Source: Camarhynchus parvulus
Lineage: Eukaryota > Chordata > Aves > Passeriformes > Thraupidae
Assembly: GCF_901933205.1 (NCBI RefSeq)
Contig: NC_044585.1
Location: 3,720,001 to 3,784,000 of the forward strand
DNA: 64,000 nt
Reading direction: 5' to 3'
Of the stretch, positions 27,301 to 40,800 are shown in pieces. The translations under genes were made by a program, and so were the position numbers. Numbering within the stretch: the first letter of the stretch is position 1; every line of letters begins with the position of its first letter. The notes beneath the pieces are model-generated. The model saw only the letters and a list, made by a program, of their open reading frames with translations. It made no database searches and had not been told where the DNA came from.

Positions 27301-28865
27301 GCATTGGAAGTATTCTTTGATTGTTATTTGGGTAGTGTTTTACAAACCTTTGGAAAGCATAGGGACTGGAATTCTGGCTCCCATTTGAGAATATTACAAA
27401 GCTCTCTGAGTTTATACACTGCCAGGATATAAAATCAGGTGTGTTCTACCAAAAGCAGCACACCACTTCCCTCCTCTTCTTTACTTTTAGGAAGGTTTGT
27501 CCTATGAAAGATTAAGGTAAATTAGACTTTACATTTCACACATATAAGTCAGAGAAGGGTATTTTTGTCAGCTGGTGGTTTTGGGTGTGTTTATAGTTCT
27601 GAATGAGAGAAATGAGAGACTTTAGAATTGAACACCAGTAAAGCTAGAAGTAACTTGAGGGATTTCAGGAGAGAGAATTCTACTGTATTTTATGTACATT
27701 GATGAGTTCTGACTTATTTCAAAACATCCTTGATGGACATCTGTTCTTTTCTTGTCAGAGTCTAAGCTGAGTGGTTTCTGGCAGCTGATTCTGGATGAGA
27801 AAAAACAAATTTTTACATCTGAGAAGTTTTTGCAGTCTGCATCAGAGGAAGGTAAATGGGCAGTTACTGTATATCCAGTTGCTGTTTAACTGTGTTTCTT
27901 AGTATTTGACAACTAATGTTGTTAGCCCTGTTCTGTGTCCTTATAGAAGACAGTTTCAGATTAAAAGGAGGTGTGTACCCTTCAGAGTACATCTACAGTA
28001 GCTGTAGTCTAAGCTTGAAAATGAATTAATTTATTTCTTGATGAACCTGAGTTATCACTCATTTATCATTCCAAATGATAAAGAAATGGAAGGGCCTTGT
28101 GACAGCTGGCACTCAGGACCCATTTTATTGCCACTGAAGCCGTTTTGGCAGGGCTCAGGAATTAACAGAACAGAAGCACTGAGTGTGGTGTTTATAATTT
28201 GCTTTGCTCTGTCAACTTAGACCAAAATAGGTCACACACAATGGTCAGGAAAATTGCACTGGGATCCAGCTAACAACATTTCAATGAAATCATGGTTCAG
28301 TTCCCAGTGTTGGCAGATCTGAGTTGGATTTGTCTTAGCTTCAATGAGAAGATTATGTAGAGGCTCAGCTTGGGGAGCTATTTTAATGTGTCCTGTTTGC
28401 TGTTCATTTGTTTTCAGGGTAAAAAAATCTGTTTCCTTACAAAGTCTCATGCTGTTTCAAATATTTGTCTTTTCCCCCAGCCATGTGCACAGTGCTGCAG
28501 CTGACAGAGCGCCTGCTCTTGGATCATGCACAGCGGCTGCCTGAAAGCAAAGTTCAGTACGTACGACCCCTTGCTGTCCCCAGTCCCTGTGTGACCCCAG
28601 GCTGCTGCTGTGGGCACTCAGGGGGGTGGCCTGGGAATGTTGAACTCGTGGTGCCTTTGGCTGCAGAGCTGGCTGCCTGGCTAACCCCTGTGTCTGTGTC
28701 TGCAGGCAGTACCACCATGCCCTGGTGGCCGTGCTGCTGAGCCGCACCTGGCACGTCCGCAGGCAGGCCCAGCAAACAGTGAAGAAGCTCCTGTCCTCCC
28801 TGGGAGGGTACAAGCTGGCCTATGGGCTCTTGGAGGAACTCAAAGTGGTTCTCAGTTCTCATAAG
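17984..28865 (+). CDS. GCN1: GCN1 exons 1-18 (residues 1-616), N-terminal HEAT region
   Basis: Exons: 17984-18001, 19639-19741, 20361-20424, 21382-21513, 22079-22187, 22843-22941, 23021-23155, 23638-23706, 23788-23896, 24299-24373, 24617-24745, 24969-25019, 25409-25507, 25792-25965, 26854-27006, 27759-27851, 28481-28556, 28706-28865. The N-terminal part is built of HEAT-like helical pairs and in yeast contributes to ribosome binding. Seen here: [14 protein letters not shown] in exon 2 and the conserved [17 protein letters not shown] stretch in exon 18. Exon 17 ends two bases into a Gln codon, before a GTACGT donor. A solo LTR begins nine bases into intron 3. Confidence 0.95.
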
Positions 28866-31800
28866 GTGAGTAGCCAGCAAGTGTCTGCTCAGACAGATGT
28901 CTGAGTGGTGCCAGTCACCTCCCTGCCCTAGGTTTGCTGTTAGCATTGACATACAGCCTGATGTGAACAGGATTCAGCTCCAGATCATCTCCTGGAATGC
29001 CACTTCTTACTGGATTACTGCGTATTACAGTATCAATGTCTGGGGTATGCCTAGTCTTCCCTAAATACATAGAAAAGACATATCAAAATATTTTGGGGAG
29101 GAGGCTGTAGTTTTCATATATTTTTATTATTTTAATGCAGATTTAATATCTGCTGAAAGACCAAGTGCTTCATTCCTTTTTTTGTATCTTGATTTTTTAT
29201 AAGCCCTGGCTTATAGACTGCAGAAGTTGAGCACAATGTTCCCAGCCAGCTGGCTCAACCTTTTCCAGAGTCTTTGCCAGAAGTGATCATTTTAGTTTTA
29301 TTTTACCCCAGCTTGCCAAATCCAGTATAGTCCTCCATTCCTAATCTTCTTGTCACTGTCATCCCTGTGCTTTGGTTTTGCTGTTATCCTTATCCCCTTC
29401 TTTCCTTTGAAAACTTCAGGTTTTTGGTGTTGACAGGGACATGGCATTCAGGCTGGTGGTACTGTGGGGAGGTGTGTTCAGGTCTCAGGGAGGTTTGGTG
29501 TTGTCCATTCAGATTCTGCCTCACGAGGTGCTGGTGACAGAGGCGGGAGAGCTGTCAGAGCTGGGAAGGACATACATTCCCCCTCGTGTGCTGCATGAGG
29601 CCCTCTGTGTCATCTCCAGTGTGGCAGGGCTGGATGTGGACTCCTTTGAGCCAGAGAAGCTGGCCCTGGAGATGCTGCTGGTGAGCCATCATCCATCTGT
29701 AGGTAAGTGCAGGGATAAGACTCTCATGGCAATGTATGAGTTTTTATTGTGCTTTTTGTTTTGTTGTGCCAGCAACCTGCTTCGTGTTTATTGTCCTCAT
29801 TTATTCCTTTTGCTAGTGGCAGTGCAGCCAGGACTTTGGCCAGCCCTCCTCATTAAAATGAAGATAGATCCTAAAGACTTCATTACCAAACATCTGAATG
29901 ACATTTTACCCAGGATCACCACCTACACTCTGGAGAACCAGGTGATAACTGCTTGCCTTTTGTTATTTTTGGGAGGTGTCTTGGAGGAGTTCAGTACTAA
30001 CTGGTCTATAAAGAAGGAGAGCTGTCTAAAAGGTGTGGAAGAGGGAGGTTAAAAGAGAATGTCTCTGGGGAAAAGGAGCTGGGATTTAAGAGGGAAAGAA
30101 TGTACCAACAACTGAGTAGAATTTTAGATAACATTCAAATACCTACTGAACAACAAACTGGGGATTGGAATGTAATGGGGGTGTACTTTTTGAAGACAAT
30201 TTTAAGCCAGACTGATTATGTTTTTTCCTCCATTTTCCTGACAGTCATCTATGAATGCAGTGGGGTCTCTCTCCCTGCTTTTACCTGGCAGAGTGCTCCC
30301 ACAGCTCATCAGCACTATCTCAGCATCAATGGAGAATCCAGCTCTGTGCCAGGTTACTCGAGAGGAATTTGCCATTATGAAGACACCCGAGGGAGAACTG
30401 TATGACAAATCCATAATACAGAGGTAAGTCTTCATAATTTCTGTGTGCATCTGGGGATTGATCACCACTGATATTCTTGCCAGTGGGTGACTGGATGTTT
30501 CAGATGCTCTTTCTGCACAGAAGTTTGTGGATTTTTATGCCTGGTCCTTAGTCCGGAGCAGTGCTGATTCTTCCTCTACTTGTCCTTCTCAGTGCTCAAC
30601 AGGATAGTATGAAAAAGGCTAACATGAAGAGGGAGAACAAAGCTTATTCCTTCAAGGAACAAATCATTGAGCTGGAGCTGAAGGAGGTGAGTTGATGGAA
30701 AAAGCAATGCCAGGCTGGTCAGAATCTTCACTGCAAGTTCTGTGTTGTTCCATGGCTTCTGCATATGTCTGTGTGCTGGTGGGAAAGATTCTCTGAACTA
30801 CTTGGAATATTTCTATCTGTATGTATCCCATTTTTTAAACAAAGGTTGACTTCTCTTAGCTCTGGGGAGGGTGACATACCATCCCCTGTAAATGAACTGG
30901 ACAGCAGTTTTTAATGATACCAAATAATTTGTGACCAATGCAGAGAAACTTATGTTATGCCAAGGGACACTAAAGTGTTGTTAACCTGCTGATTTCCATT
31001 TTGTGTCTTTACTTGAGAGGAATATACTTGGAAGGATATTTTGATACTGTTTCAAAAATAAATTGCAAAAAACCCTGTTTCCAGCTTGCTTCTCTGACTA
31101 ATTGAAGGGATGATGTTTGTAGCTCCGAGATAATGATGACCATGGCTCTCTGTTGCAGGAGATAAAGAAGAAGAAGGGAATAAAGGATGAAGTGCAGCTG
31201 ACGAGCAAGCAGAAGGAGCTGATGCGTGCACAGCTGGAAAGGGAGGCTCAGATAAGGAAACGGCTAAAGGAGGTGAGCTTTGGTTGTATTTTTTGAAGCC
31301 ACCATGACCCCAGTCACTTTGATGGAGAGAAAATAACCTATTTGTTTCTGTTATTAGGAATGAGATTGAACTGATTTTTTCCCAGTGGAGCTTTTTTTTT
31401 ATGGTAATCTCTTAAATTGTTTTTTCTACAGCTTGATAATGAGCTGGAAACAGCTCTAGGACTCCTAGACACTGTTTTAAAGAAAAAGCCTCCTGGTCTT
31501 ACTCAGTACATCCCTGGTCTCATCAGTTCCTTCTTGCCACTTTTTCGATCTCCTTTGGCTGCTCCAAGGATTAAGAAGCCTTTTCTTTCCTTGGCTTCCT
31601 GTGTCATGCCTGCTCGACTGAAAACCTTTGGTGAGTATTTGCAGTTGCTCTTTAAGAGCAGGGTGTGTCATTTTGAAGGTGGTGAAAATTCTTGCTCTTT
31701 TAGGCTGTGGATCATGACCATGTACCACAGGAAGCCAAGAGGAAAAACCACCTGGAGCGCTTAGGGAGATGACTGTGATTTCCCAGAGATCCTACTGCTG

Positions 31801-34800
31801 GGTAGGACTGGGACCAAAGACAAGGACTTGTCTGCTCTGAGGAGCAGCTGGTCACTGTGGTCACTGTGCAGAGTTAGGATGGTGTGAGTATAACTCACAC
31901 ATGTTGGGAAGAAATCTGTCCCCTGACAGCCCTGGGCTTGGCTTCCTGCTCTGAGCCTTTTTGCCCAGAGCTTTGTTACAATTCTTGAGTCTGTGTTCCT
32001 GAGACTTTTTCTCTTGAGAAATCTTTTGTTTTGGCCCTCTCATGGATTCTTTACTCTTCCATTCCAGGTACTCTGGTAAGCCATGTGACCTTGCGGCTGA
32101 TGAAACCAGAGTGTGAGTTAGATGAATCCTGGTGTCAGGAAGAGCTGCCTACTGCTCTGAACAGAGTGGTCAGTTTGCTGCATGCCCACACCATTCCCAG
32201 CCGAAGCAGCAAGGGAGAGCCAGGTATGAAGTATGGTGGATATGGTACATTCTGCTGACACTGCCCCCACCTCCAGTAACTATGGACTGGTTTAGTTTTC
32301 AGAGTTTGTATTATATTTTGCAAACAAAAGTTCACTTTTTCTTTTTTAATTGGATAGTTGTTCATAGATATGAAAAACCTTAAGGGTTTTTTTCTGCTGG
32401 TAGTAGTAGAAGTAATGTTGCAACTATAGTTAAGTGTAGAAATAAAATAACAGTCTTTTTTCTTAAAATGGTTCATACAGAAATAACAGCAGTGAAATTA
32501 AGGTTCATCTTTGCCAAGGACAGCTCCTGCCTTTCAGCACCACTTAGCATAAGGGATTCAGTGAGACTAAGTGGAGAGAGAAAATAATTGCTTGTTATCT
32601 GTGATCACAGCAGTGAAGTGCCCATGGCCTCTGCTTGTTTGCTGTGTGGTGCTGCAGTTCATGAATATTTTATCCTGGCATGATTGTAGAAAGAGCAGTT
32701 CTCTCCACTCTATAACATGAAGGCAAGCACCAATATTTTTACAGTGCAAGGTAATGATTTGAGTTAAAGTAAACCTTTTTTCCTGATTTTTTAAAAATTT
32801 TATTTCCTGGAGTTAGTTTTTATTTAGGTTGCTTTCAGAATCTTCTTCCCAGTGGAGTGCACAAGTACTTGTGCCACTCCACTGAAGATGACTGTTCAGA
32901 AGAGGAGGGTTGGTGTGTGTCCTTTGGGGGCTGGGATGGCTTTGGCTGTCTCAGGAAGCAATCCAGGGAGAGAGGTGGTTCACTTCTCCCAGGCTTTGGA
33001 GCTGTTCATCAAATAACCCAGTCAAAAGCTGCTGTGGTAGATGGTATATATTTTTAAGGGAGATGTGGGATTCTGTTTGGTCCCTTAGCCCCATAGTTCA
33101 GTTCTCTTGCTGTTCAGTGGTGTGACTGTGGCTCATGTCACTGTCACAGCTGACCAGTGGCCATTGGCCATGTTGATCACCACTTCAGTGCTGAACATCT
33201 CAGTGATAATTTGTTGTTGCCACTGTGCAATTTATTGCTGTGCTAAGTGCACATTCATTAACATTTGAATCCTTTTTCAGGCTTATTTCTAGAAAATAAG
33301 AAAATAGTGGAAGTATTTTCAGTCCTTCAAGATTTCCTATATTGTTTCATTATATTAATATTTAATTGTTTTTTTCCACTTTTGCAAGAGAAGGGCAGTA
33401 GTTTCCACAGCACTTTGTTGGACAAATCATACTACATTCCCAAAGGATTTTTCCTCTTTTTCAAAGTTCTTTGCAATGTACTTGTGTGATATGATTTAGT
33501 AGAGATGAATTTCTTAGGTTACTATGAGACCTAAGAGACAGCATTCACCTTGTAATGTGGATGACAGAATTTATCAATCATTGCTGAAATGCCAAGATAC
33601 ATGCTATAATCTTTCTTGTGTTGGTCAATACCAGCTACTGTGTGAGTAGAACATTTTTCTCCTCCAGTAAAGCTTTCTTCCTCCTGCTGTGTATAGAGGG
33701 ACAGTGGTTTAAGGCTAAAAATATCCAGCCAATAATTAAAAAAGAAAAGTGTAAAAGCAAACAGATACTGAGCAAACAGAGAGAAAAATCCCACATGAGA
33801 AATAGAGAGGGTTTTACTGAAGCTGTTCATGTTAAATAGGAGCTCAGAACGTGTTTGGGATTTAATATTTCTCCCTTGAACTACTTTTGCAGTATTTTTG
33901 CCCTACATAAGCTGACTAATACTGCAGTATTGTATCTGCAATGCTCTTCATCTGCATTTAGAAATTTAAACTTGGGCATTCTGTGTCAGCACAGATAGGA
34001 TATAGAAAGGAAATGTTTTCTGTAGACACCTGATACTTGAATATTAACTGGACTAATGAAAGACTGGAAGGACCATTTGTTACATGCTATAGCCAAGGCC
34101 CTGTAGAAAGGAAGGAGCAAAATCTTTTAACAACAGGAATCCAAAAGCTTTAATTTTTTCAAGGAGGGGAGGGGAGCTGAATCTTGCACCAGAATTAGAA
34201 AGACTTAATTCTCAAGGATCCAGCTGAAGGCTGGAATGACAGGTTAGCTAGATTGGTAGGAAGTGTTTAAAGGAAATGCATCTGACAAACAGGGTCTTGC
34301 TTCGGGACAAATGAATTTTATAAGTGACTGTCTAATTCATTGAATTGTTTCAATTCCATTTACAGTATGTATTTCTATACTCTTGTGGCATTGGTAGTAA
34401 TTTGGAATCCTAATGTGACTTTAATTGAAGCCAGGTAGAATCACAGAATCATTTAGGCTGGAAAAGACCATTAAGATCATCAAGTCGTCCCCTTAACGTA
34501 ACACTGAAATGCCAAAAGTCACTGTTGGAGCTGCACTGTTGCTGCTGCTAAATAGCAAATACTTAGGTTTACTCAGCATCTTTGTGCATGAGGCTGAAGC
34601 TTGGTCATATCTATTATGAGCTACTCAGGTGCACATTTTATACCAGTCAGTATTATCAACCAAGTCATGGAAGATCAGCTGTGTTCACAGGATGTTTTTT
34701 TTCTTTTCACAGGTGCTGCCCCATTATCAGCTCCAGCATTTTCCTTAGTCTTTCCTCTCCTGAAGACAGTTATGACTGAGACACCCCATAACAGCGAAGA

Positions 34801-37800
34801 CAAGGAGGAGTTCCTGGTCAAGATTCTGCAGATTCTTACAGTCCATGCTCAGCTGAGATCATCAGGAAATGGCCAGTCTTTGTTGGTGGATGAGGTGAGA
34901 GCTGTGGGGTCAGATTACCTCCTTCAGATGAGCCATGGGATAAAACAGCCGATGTGCAAACTGGACAACACAGATGAATTGTCCAGGTTAGAGTTACCTG
35001 TATAGGATTGTTTTCTGCCTTGGGTTTTGGTACCTGTCCAGCCTGAGGTTTTGACTAGGATGTTTTAAGGACTGTCATACATAGGCAGGGCACTTTGAAA
35101 TCACAAGATAAAAGTCTTTTTCCTTCCTCCCCCTGCCCTTTTCTCCCCTCAACCTTTCAGAATGGCCCAGAGCTGCTGCCCCGCAGGGACATGCTGGTTC
35201 TGCTGACCCGGGTGATAGGAACAGGTTCTCCACGGTTACAGGTGAGTGCTCAGCTTCATAACCACAGTCTGCATTCTCCCTAAGTTTCATCAGCATCTAA
35301 ATGAGGGAAATGTACCCACTGGTTTAAGTCTCTGATGCTGGTGGTGGATACATTCTCAGTTTTCTTCTGTGTTTATGGTATTCTTGCATTAAAATTCCAG
35401 AGGTGACATTTTTTTCTTTCTCCAAGGCCTTGCTCTGCCAAATAAGCTCAGTAGTCTCTTCTCTGAGTGTTTTGTAAGGGATGAGGTGGCATAAAGGTCA
35501 ATAATAAAAATCAAAGAGTTGGGCTGAACTTGTCATGGTTTTGTTCTTTGGGAATTTCTTCTGCTGTGGCAGCACTCAGTGCTTGCTCTGCCAGCAGTTC
35601 AGGGTGTAGTGGGGTCTGTGCTGGTGCTGTTGTAGGTGCTGGCCTCGGAGGCGCTGACGGCGCTGTGCGCGAGCAGCAGCGGGGAGGACGGCTGTGCCTA
35701 CGCCGAGCAGGAGGAGATCGATGTGCTCCTGCAGGCCCTGCAGTCTCCCTGCATGAACGTTCGAGATGCAGCTCTCAGGGTAGGTGGGAATCATTCAGGG
35801 TCACACCAAATTCCCTAAGTTTTTGGGAGGTGGATCCTCTCTAACACTGATGCAGAGAGGCGTCAGCTCTGATGCCAGGCTTTGGGCAGTGGTTCAGAGT
35901 CATGCTCTTTGTGCTAGATTTATCTGCAAAAAGGAGTACTCTGGGTTTATCCACACTTTTGTTTCCTTAAAAGAGGTATAATTAGGACTACTTAACACCT
36001 TCTGTTTACAATTGGCTAGAGCTTAGTCTTAAAGAGAGAAACTGTCAAAAAATCCCTGTCTATACTAGGCCTTGTTATTGGGAAGTCTCAGGCTTAGTCA
36101 CTTCTGAGAACACAGAAAGAAAAACTTCAAGGGTGCTTGGTGTTCTTTGCCATGAAACAAATTCCAGTTTAGCCCGCCTGAGCTGTTTTGTCTGTACTTA
36201 GAAGCAGAGCAGACTGTAGTCACCAGAGCCTCTCTGCAACCTGCCTGTGGAGCACTGTTCTTGAGTCCCACCATCTCACATACTAGCAATAGGAACTCCT
36301 TGACCAAAATGGGCAGTGTAAGAAACAAACAAACATGAATTTTGAGACTTCCAACCACTGAGAGCTTGACTTGCCAAAAGTTTTAAAAGTTTTAAAGCAT
36401 CTGTTTCTAAAAATCAGATTTTGCCTGATTTTCCTGTTAACTAATTCAGGGACTGATGGAGCTACAAATGGTTCTACCAACCCCAGACAGTGATGAGAAG
36501 AATGGACTGAACCTGCTGCGTCGCCTCTGGGTAGTAAAGTTTGATGTTGAAGATGAGATTCAGAAGCTGGCAGAGAGGTAAGGGTTCTTCTTTATTGATT
36601 GGGTTTTAGGGGGACCTCTTCTCTGCCCATGGCATGGGGCTACACTCAGGGACTTTGCCCCACAGCTGGAGGGCAGCTGTAGTTCTCTCCACTTGTACAT
36701 GTGGCAGTGGCTTCTTTGCTGAAGGGTGACCCATCACCTCTGTGTGTGTGCTGCAGGCTGTGGGAGTCCATGGGTCTGGAGCTGCAGCCTGACCTGTGTT
36801 CCCTGCTGATCAAAGATGTCATCTACCACGAGGAGGCAGTGCGACAGGCAGGGGCTGAGGCTCTTTCCAGAGCTGTAGCTCAGTACCGAAAGCAAGCAGC
36901 AGAGGTCATGAGCAAGCTCACAGAGATCTACCAGGAGAAGCTCTATGTAAGTACTCTTACCCTAAGGGATGACAGGCATCAGCTGCTGCTTTACTTTTTG
37001 TTAGTCACTTTTCCTTTTGTCTGTCCTGAAGATGTGCATTGAATCTACGGTTGTCCTGTTTGAGCTTAGCACAGACTTCAGTGTCTTGAACTTCATGTTG
37101 TCAGCCACTAATGCCACCACTGGCCAGGTGGGAGGGGTGCCTTAGATGATACAGAAAGGCTGTGGTAGGGCAGTGTCAGTTGAAGTAATTTTAACTTCAG
37201 ACTTGCTTTCTGCTTGTTTTTTTTACCTTGCTCTTCTGCTAGTGGTATCATAACTCTGTGCACTATTATCAAATGGCATTGCAGGTATGGTTAACAAATT
37301 CTCTGCATGCCTATCCTTGGAAAAGGCATTTTAATGAAATCTTTTCTCCTTCCAGAGGCCACCTCCAGTTTTGGATGCTTTGGGACGAGTGATATCTGAA
37401 TCACCGCCTGACCAGTGGGAAGCAAGGTACAGTTGTATTCAGACTGATCTCATCACTTCCTGTGCATGCAAATGAAATGTTTCTGATTTTTATTTAGAAG
37501 AAGAAATTACATGCAGTTGTATTGACTTGCTGTTTTCATGTGCTCTTCAAGCAAACTGGGGGCAGGCAGAACTCCATCAAAATATTGAGTGCTGTCATCT
37601 CAATGTCCTGATAAAAAATGGAGTCTTTCCTTCTCAGACTGTCTGATTTTTGTCTTAGCTTACTATGTTCCCACCTCTATGGGCCATTGATTGTTTCAAG
37701 AGCAGCAGTGCAAGCCTTAATGAACTGGCCAAATTCCAGATTGGATGATTACTTTCTGTTTACTTGTATGTTCTGTACAGGTTTAATTGGAGATCATCTT

Positions 37801-40800
37801 GTTTGCTACTTCTGTTGAGCTAATCTATCCTTTAATGCTGATGTACCTTGTTGTAAAGCTGCTGCATTTCAGCAGTAGTTCAAGTGATTCTGATGTCTAA
37901 GTTGGCTCAAGTATCCCTAAAGCCTCATTGAGATAAAAGCTATTATATGGCTGAGGGATTGTTGTCCTTGTGGGAGACTGCAGCATGGAGTTATGTAATG
38001 AAATGCACAGAGGTTGGACACTCTGAGGCATTTTGTTTCCATAATGGTTCTTGCTCTCAGTTTCTGTAATTGCTGCTGATAGCATATGTGATTGTGAGTT
38101 CTCAATTCTGTGAGAAGTCAGTAAGCTCACAGGCTCATTACCTTCTTCACAGGTGTGGCATAGCACTGGCCCTTAACAAACTCTCAGAGCATCTGGACAG
38201 TTCTCAGGTGAAGCCCCTCTTTCAGTTTTTTGTGCCAGATGCTCTGAATGATCGCAGTCCTGAGGTCAGGAAGTGCATGTTGGATGCAGCTCTTTCAACA
38301 CTCAACACTCATGGCAAAGTAAGTCTGAATGTGTCTGTCTCTACTGGGGAAAAAAGATATAATGGATATGTAGATACTGCATTGGAGCCCATAGATTTAA
38401 AAAAAAAATATATACATTTCTTAGAGGTTGCTGTTACTTGTAACAGCTGAAAACTTTCATTTAGGAATTTTTGTGTTTAGAGTTTTTCTGTTAGTGTCTA
38501 GTGTTGACTAAGTGTGGTTCATCCCTTTCATTGCTATAAAATGTAATATCCCTGGATCAACTTGAGTTAAAATGGTATAAAACTAGAGTAATAAAAGTAA
38601 AATCAGATCATAGATCTTTTAATCCTGCAAAGATGAGAATTCATTTTCAGGCTTCATGCAAAGCAAAACATGAAACCTTGCTGATTGTTGGCTTAACTAA
38701 ACTTAAAACATTGAGGAGCTGAGGACCATCCTTCTCCCTGCCAGCTCTTCCCCAGCTCTTCCCCAGTGTCAGATGGGGAAGGTGTGCAGGGTGTGAATTG
38801 CTCAGCTTCTGATTTCCACACATGTGCCAGTCACCTCTGGACAGATGTCTGTACTTTTTAGTTTAGCCCAAGACAATTGGGGTATTTTCATATTATTCGT
38901 TCTTTCATTGTGTTTCTTAGAAAAACAATGTGAAGTTTGATGTTTCTGCTCTCCCTTGGCAAATGGGGCAAGCAGAGAAGCGGGCACTGATGTCCAGGCC
39001 TGGGAGCTTGTGTTGCTTCTGGCAGAACATCATGCTGGCAGGCTTGGGGATTCTAATTTTGAAGAACTGATTTCTCTCTAGCAGGAAATATTTGTTGTCT
39101 GTCGGGATGGTACAAGGTCTTATGTGATGTGACACATTAAATGAACTGTAAATACAGTGTGATTGTTCAGTTGTTGGCTCAGAGAAGAACAAACAAGTCC
39201 ACTGAGCATAGCAAATCTCATTCTGAGTGGACTCTAGTGGCAAGTTCTGTGGTTTTGTTTTTCAGGACAATGTTAACTCTCTCTTGCCAGTGTTTGAAGA
39301 ATTCCTGAAAAATGCTCCTAATGATGCCAGTTATGATGCTGTCAGGCAAAGCGTGGTCATTCTCATGGGGTCACTGGCAAAACATCTGGACAAGAGTGAC
39401 CCTAAAGTGAAACCAATTGTTGGCAAACTGATAGCAGCCTTGTCCACCCCATCTCAGCAGGTAGGTGCCTTTGGGAGGAGTTGTCAGGTTCCACACATAG
39501 GCAGGTTAACACCAGGATACTGTTAGGGATGGCAGAGAGATGAAAAATGGTGGCAGAAAGGTTTCACTTTCTGTGCCTTGTAAGGGGAATTTATGTTGGT
39601 AATGACTGTTTTATGATCTGGTGGCTGGTGGATTGTTTTATAGGTTCAAGAGTCAGTGGCAAGCTGTTTACCACCTCTGGTGCCTGCAATTAAGGAAGAT
39701 GCAGGAGGAATGATCCAGAAGCTGATGCAGTTGCTGTTGGAGTCTGATAAGTATGCTGAGCGCAAAGGTGCAGCCTATGGTCTGGCAGGCCTGGTGAAAG
39801 GCCTGGGCATCCTCTCTCTCAAGCAGCAGGAGATGATGACCACGCTGACTGATGCCATCCAGGACAAGAAGAACTTCCGCCGGCGAGAGGGTAAGGGACA
39901 GGAGCTTTTCCCTCCACATACTCACACTTCTCTTGTACCTACTACCACTGTGGTCAGGTGAAGTTCCTGCACCCCTGTGTTTGGTTTAGCTACATTTATT
40001 TTACTAAAGTTTGGCAAGAAAGAAATGGGAAGTATCTCTTGTGAGGCCGTTGGTTGTGTATAGTGTCCCAAAATTGCTCAATTCATATTGCAGTGGAAGG
40101 ATTTCTAGTCCTAGACCATAAGGATGTGCCCCCCTCTCCTGTTTCCAAAGGCAGGTATTGCTGGGGGAGAGCTCCTTTTCTGAGGCCACAAATCCCTACT
40201 ACAGCACAAGCCACAAGGGCAAGAAAGCAAGAGACTTTCAGCTGTGAGACTTGAGTGCTTTTGGAACAATATTTGGCAAATTTTATCTTCTTTTCCCATC
40301 CTGCTTAAATGAAGTTGTGTTTTCCTCTGACTGTCCTTTTTGGGTTTTTAGGGGCTCTGTTTGCCTTCGAGATGCTCTGCAGCATGCTTGGGAAGCTGTT
40401 TGAGCCCTATGTTGTTCATGTGCTGCCTCACCTGCTGCTTTGTTTTGGAGATGGGAACCAGTACGTGCGAGAGGTAAGGTGCTTGAAATTTCTGCTATCA
40501 CAGTGTTAAAAAACCCAGATGGAATGCATATGGATGCAAATCCTGTTTGTAACAAGGCAACTAGAGAAGGTGACCTATCCCTTGAGGTACCACTAATAAC
40601 GATTTGATCTTCTTAGTAACTGAAAGCATCTGATTTCATTGGCCATTAATTGGGAGCTACTTAGCCAGCTGCATCATTGTAGTGAGACACTATTTACATG
40701 GAGGCTTTGTTCCCAGAGAGTCTCAGAGGAAGGAAAACAGTGTTGTGTCACAGTTTGTAAGTGTTCTCTTCTCCTTGGAGGCTGCAGATGACTGTGCCAA

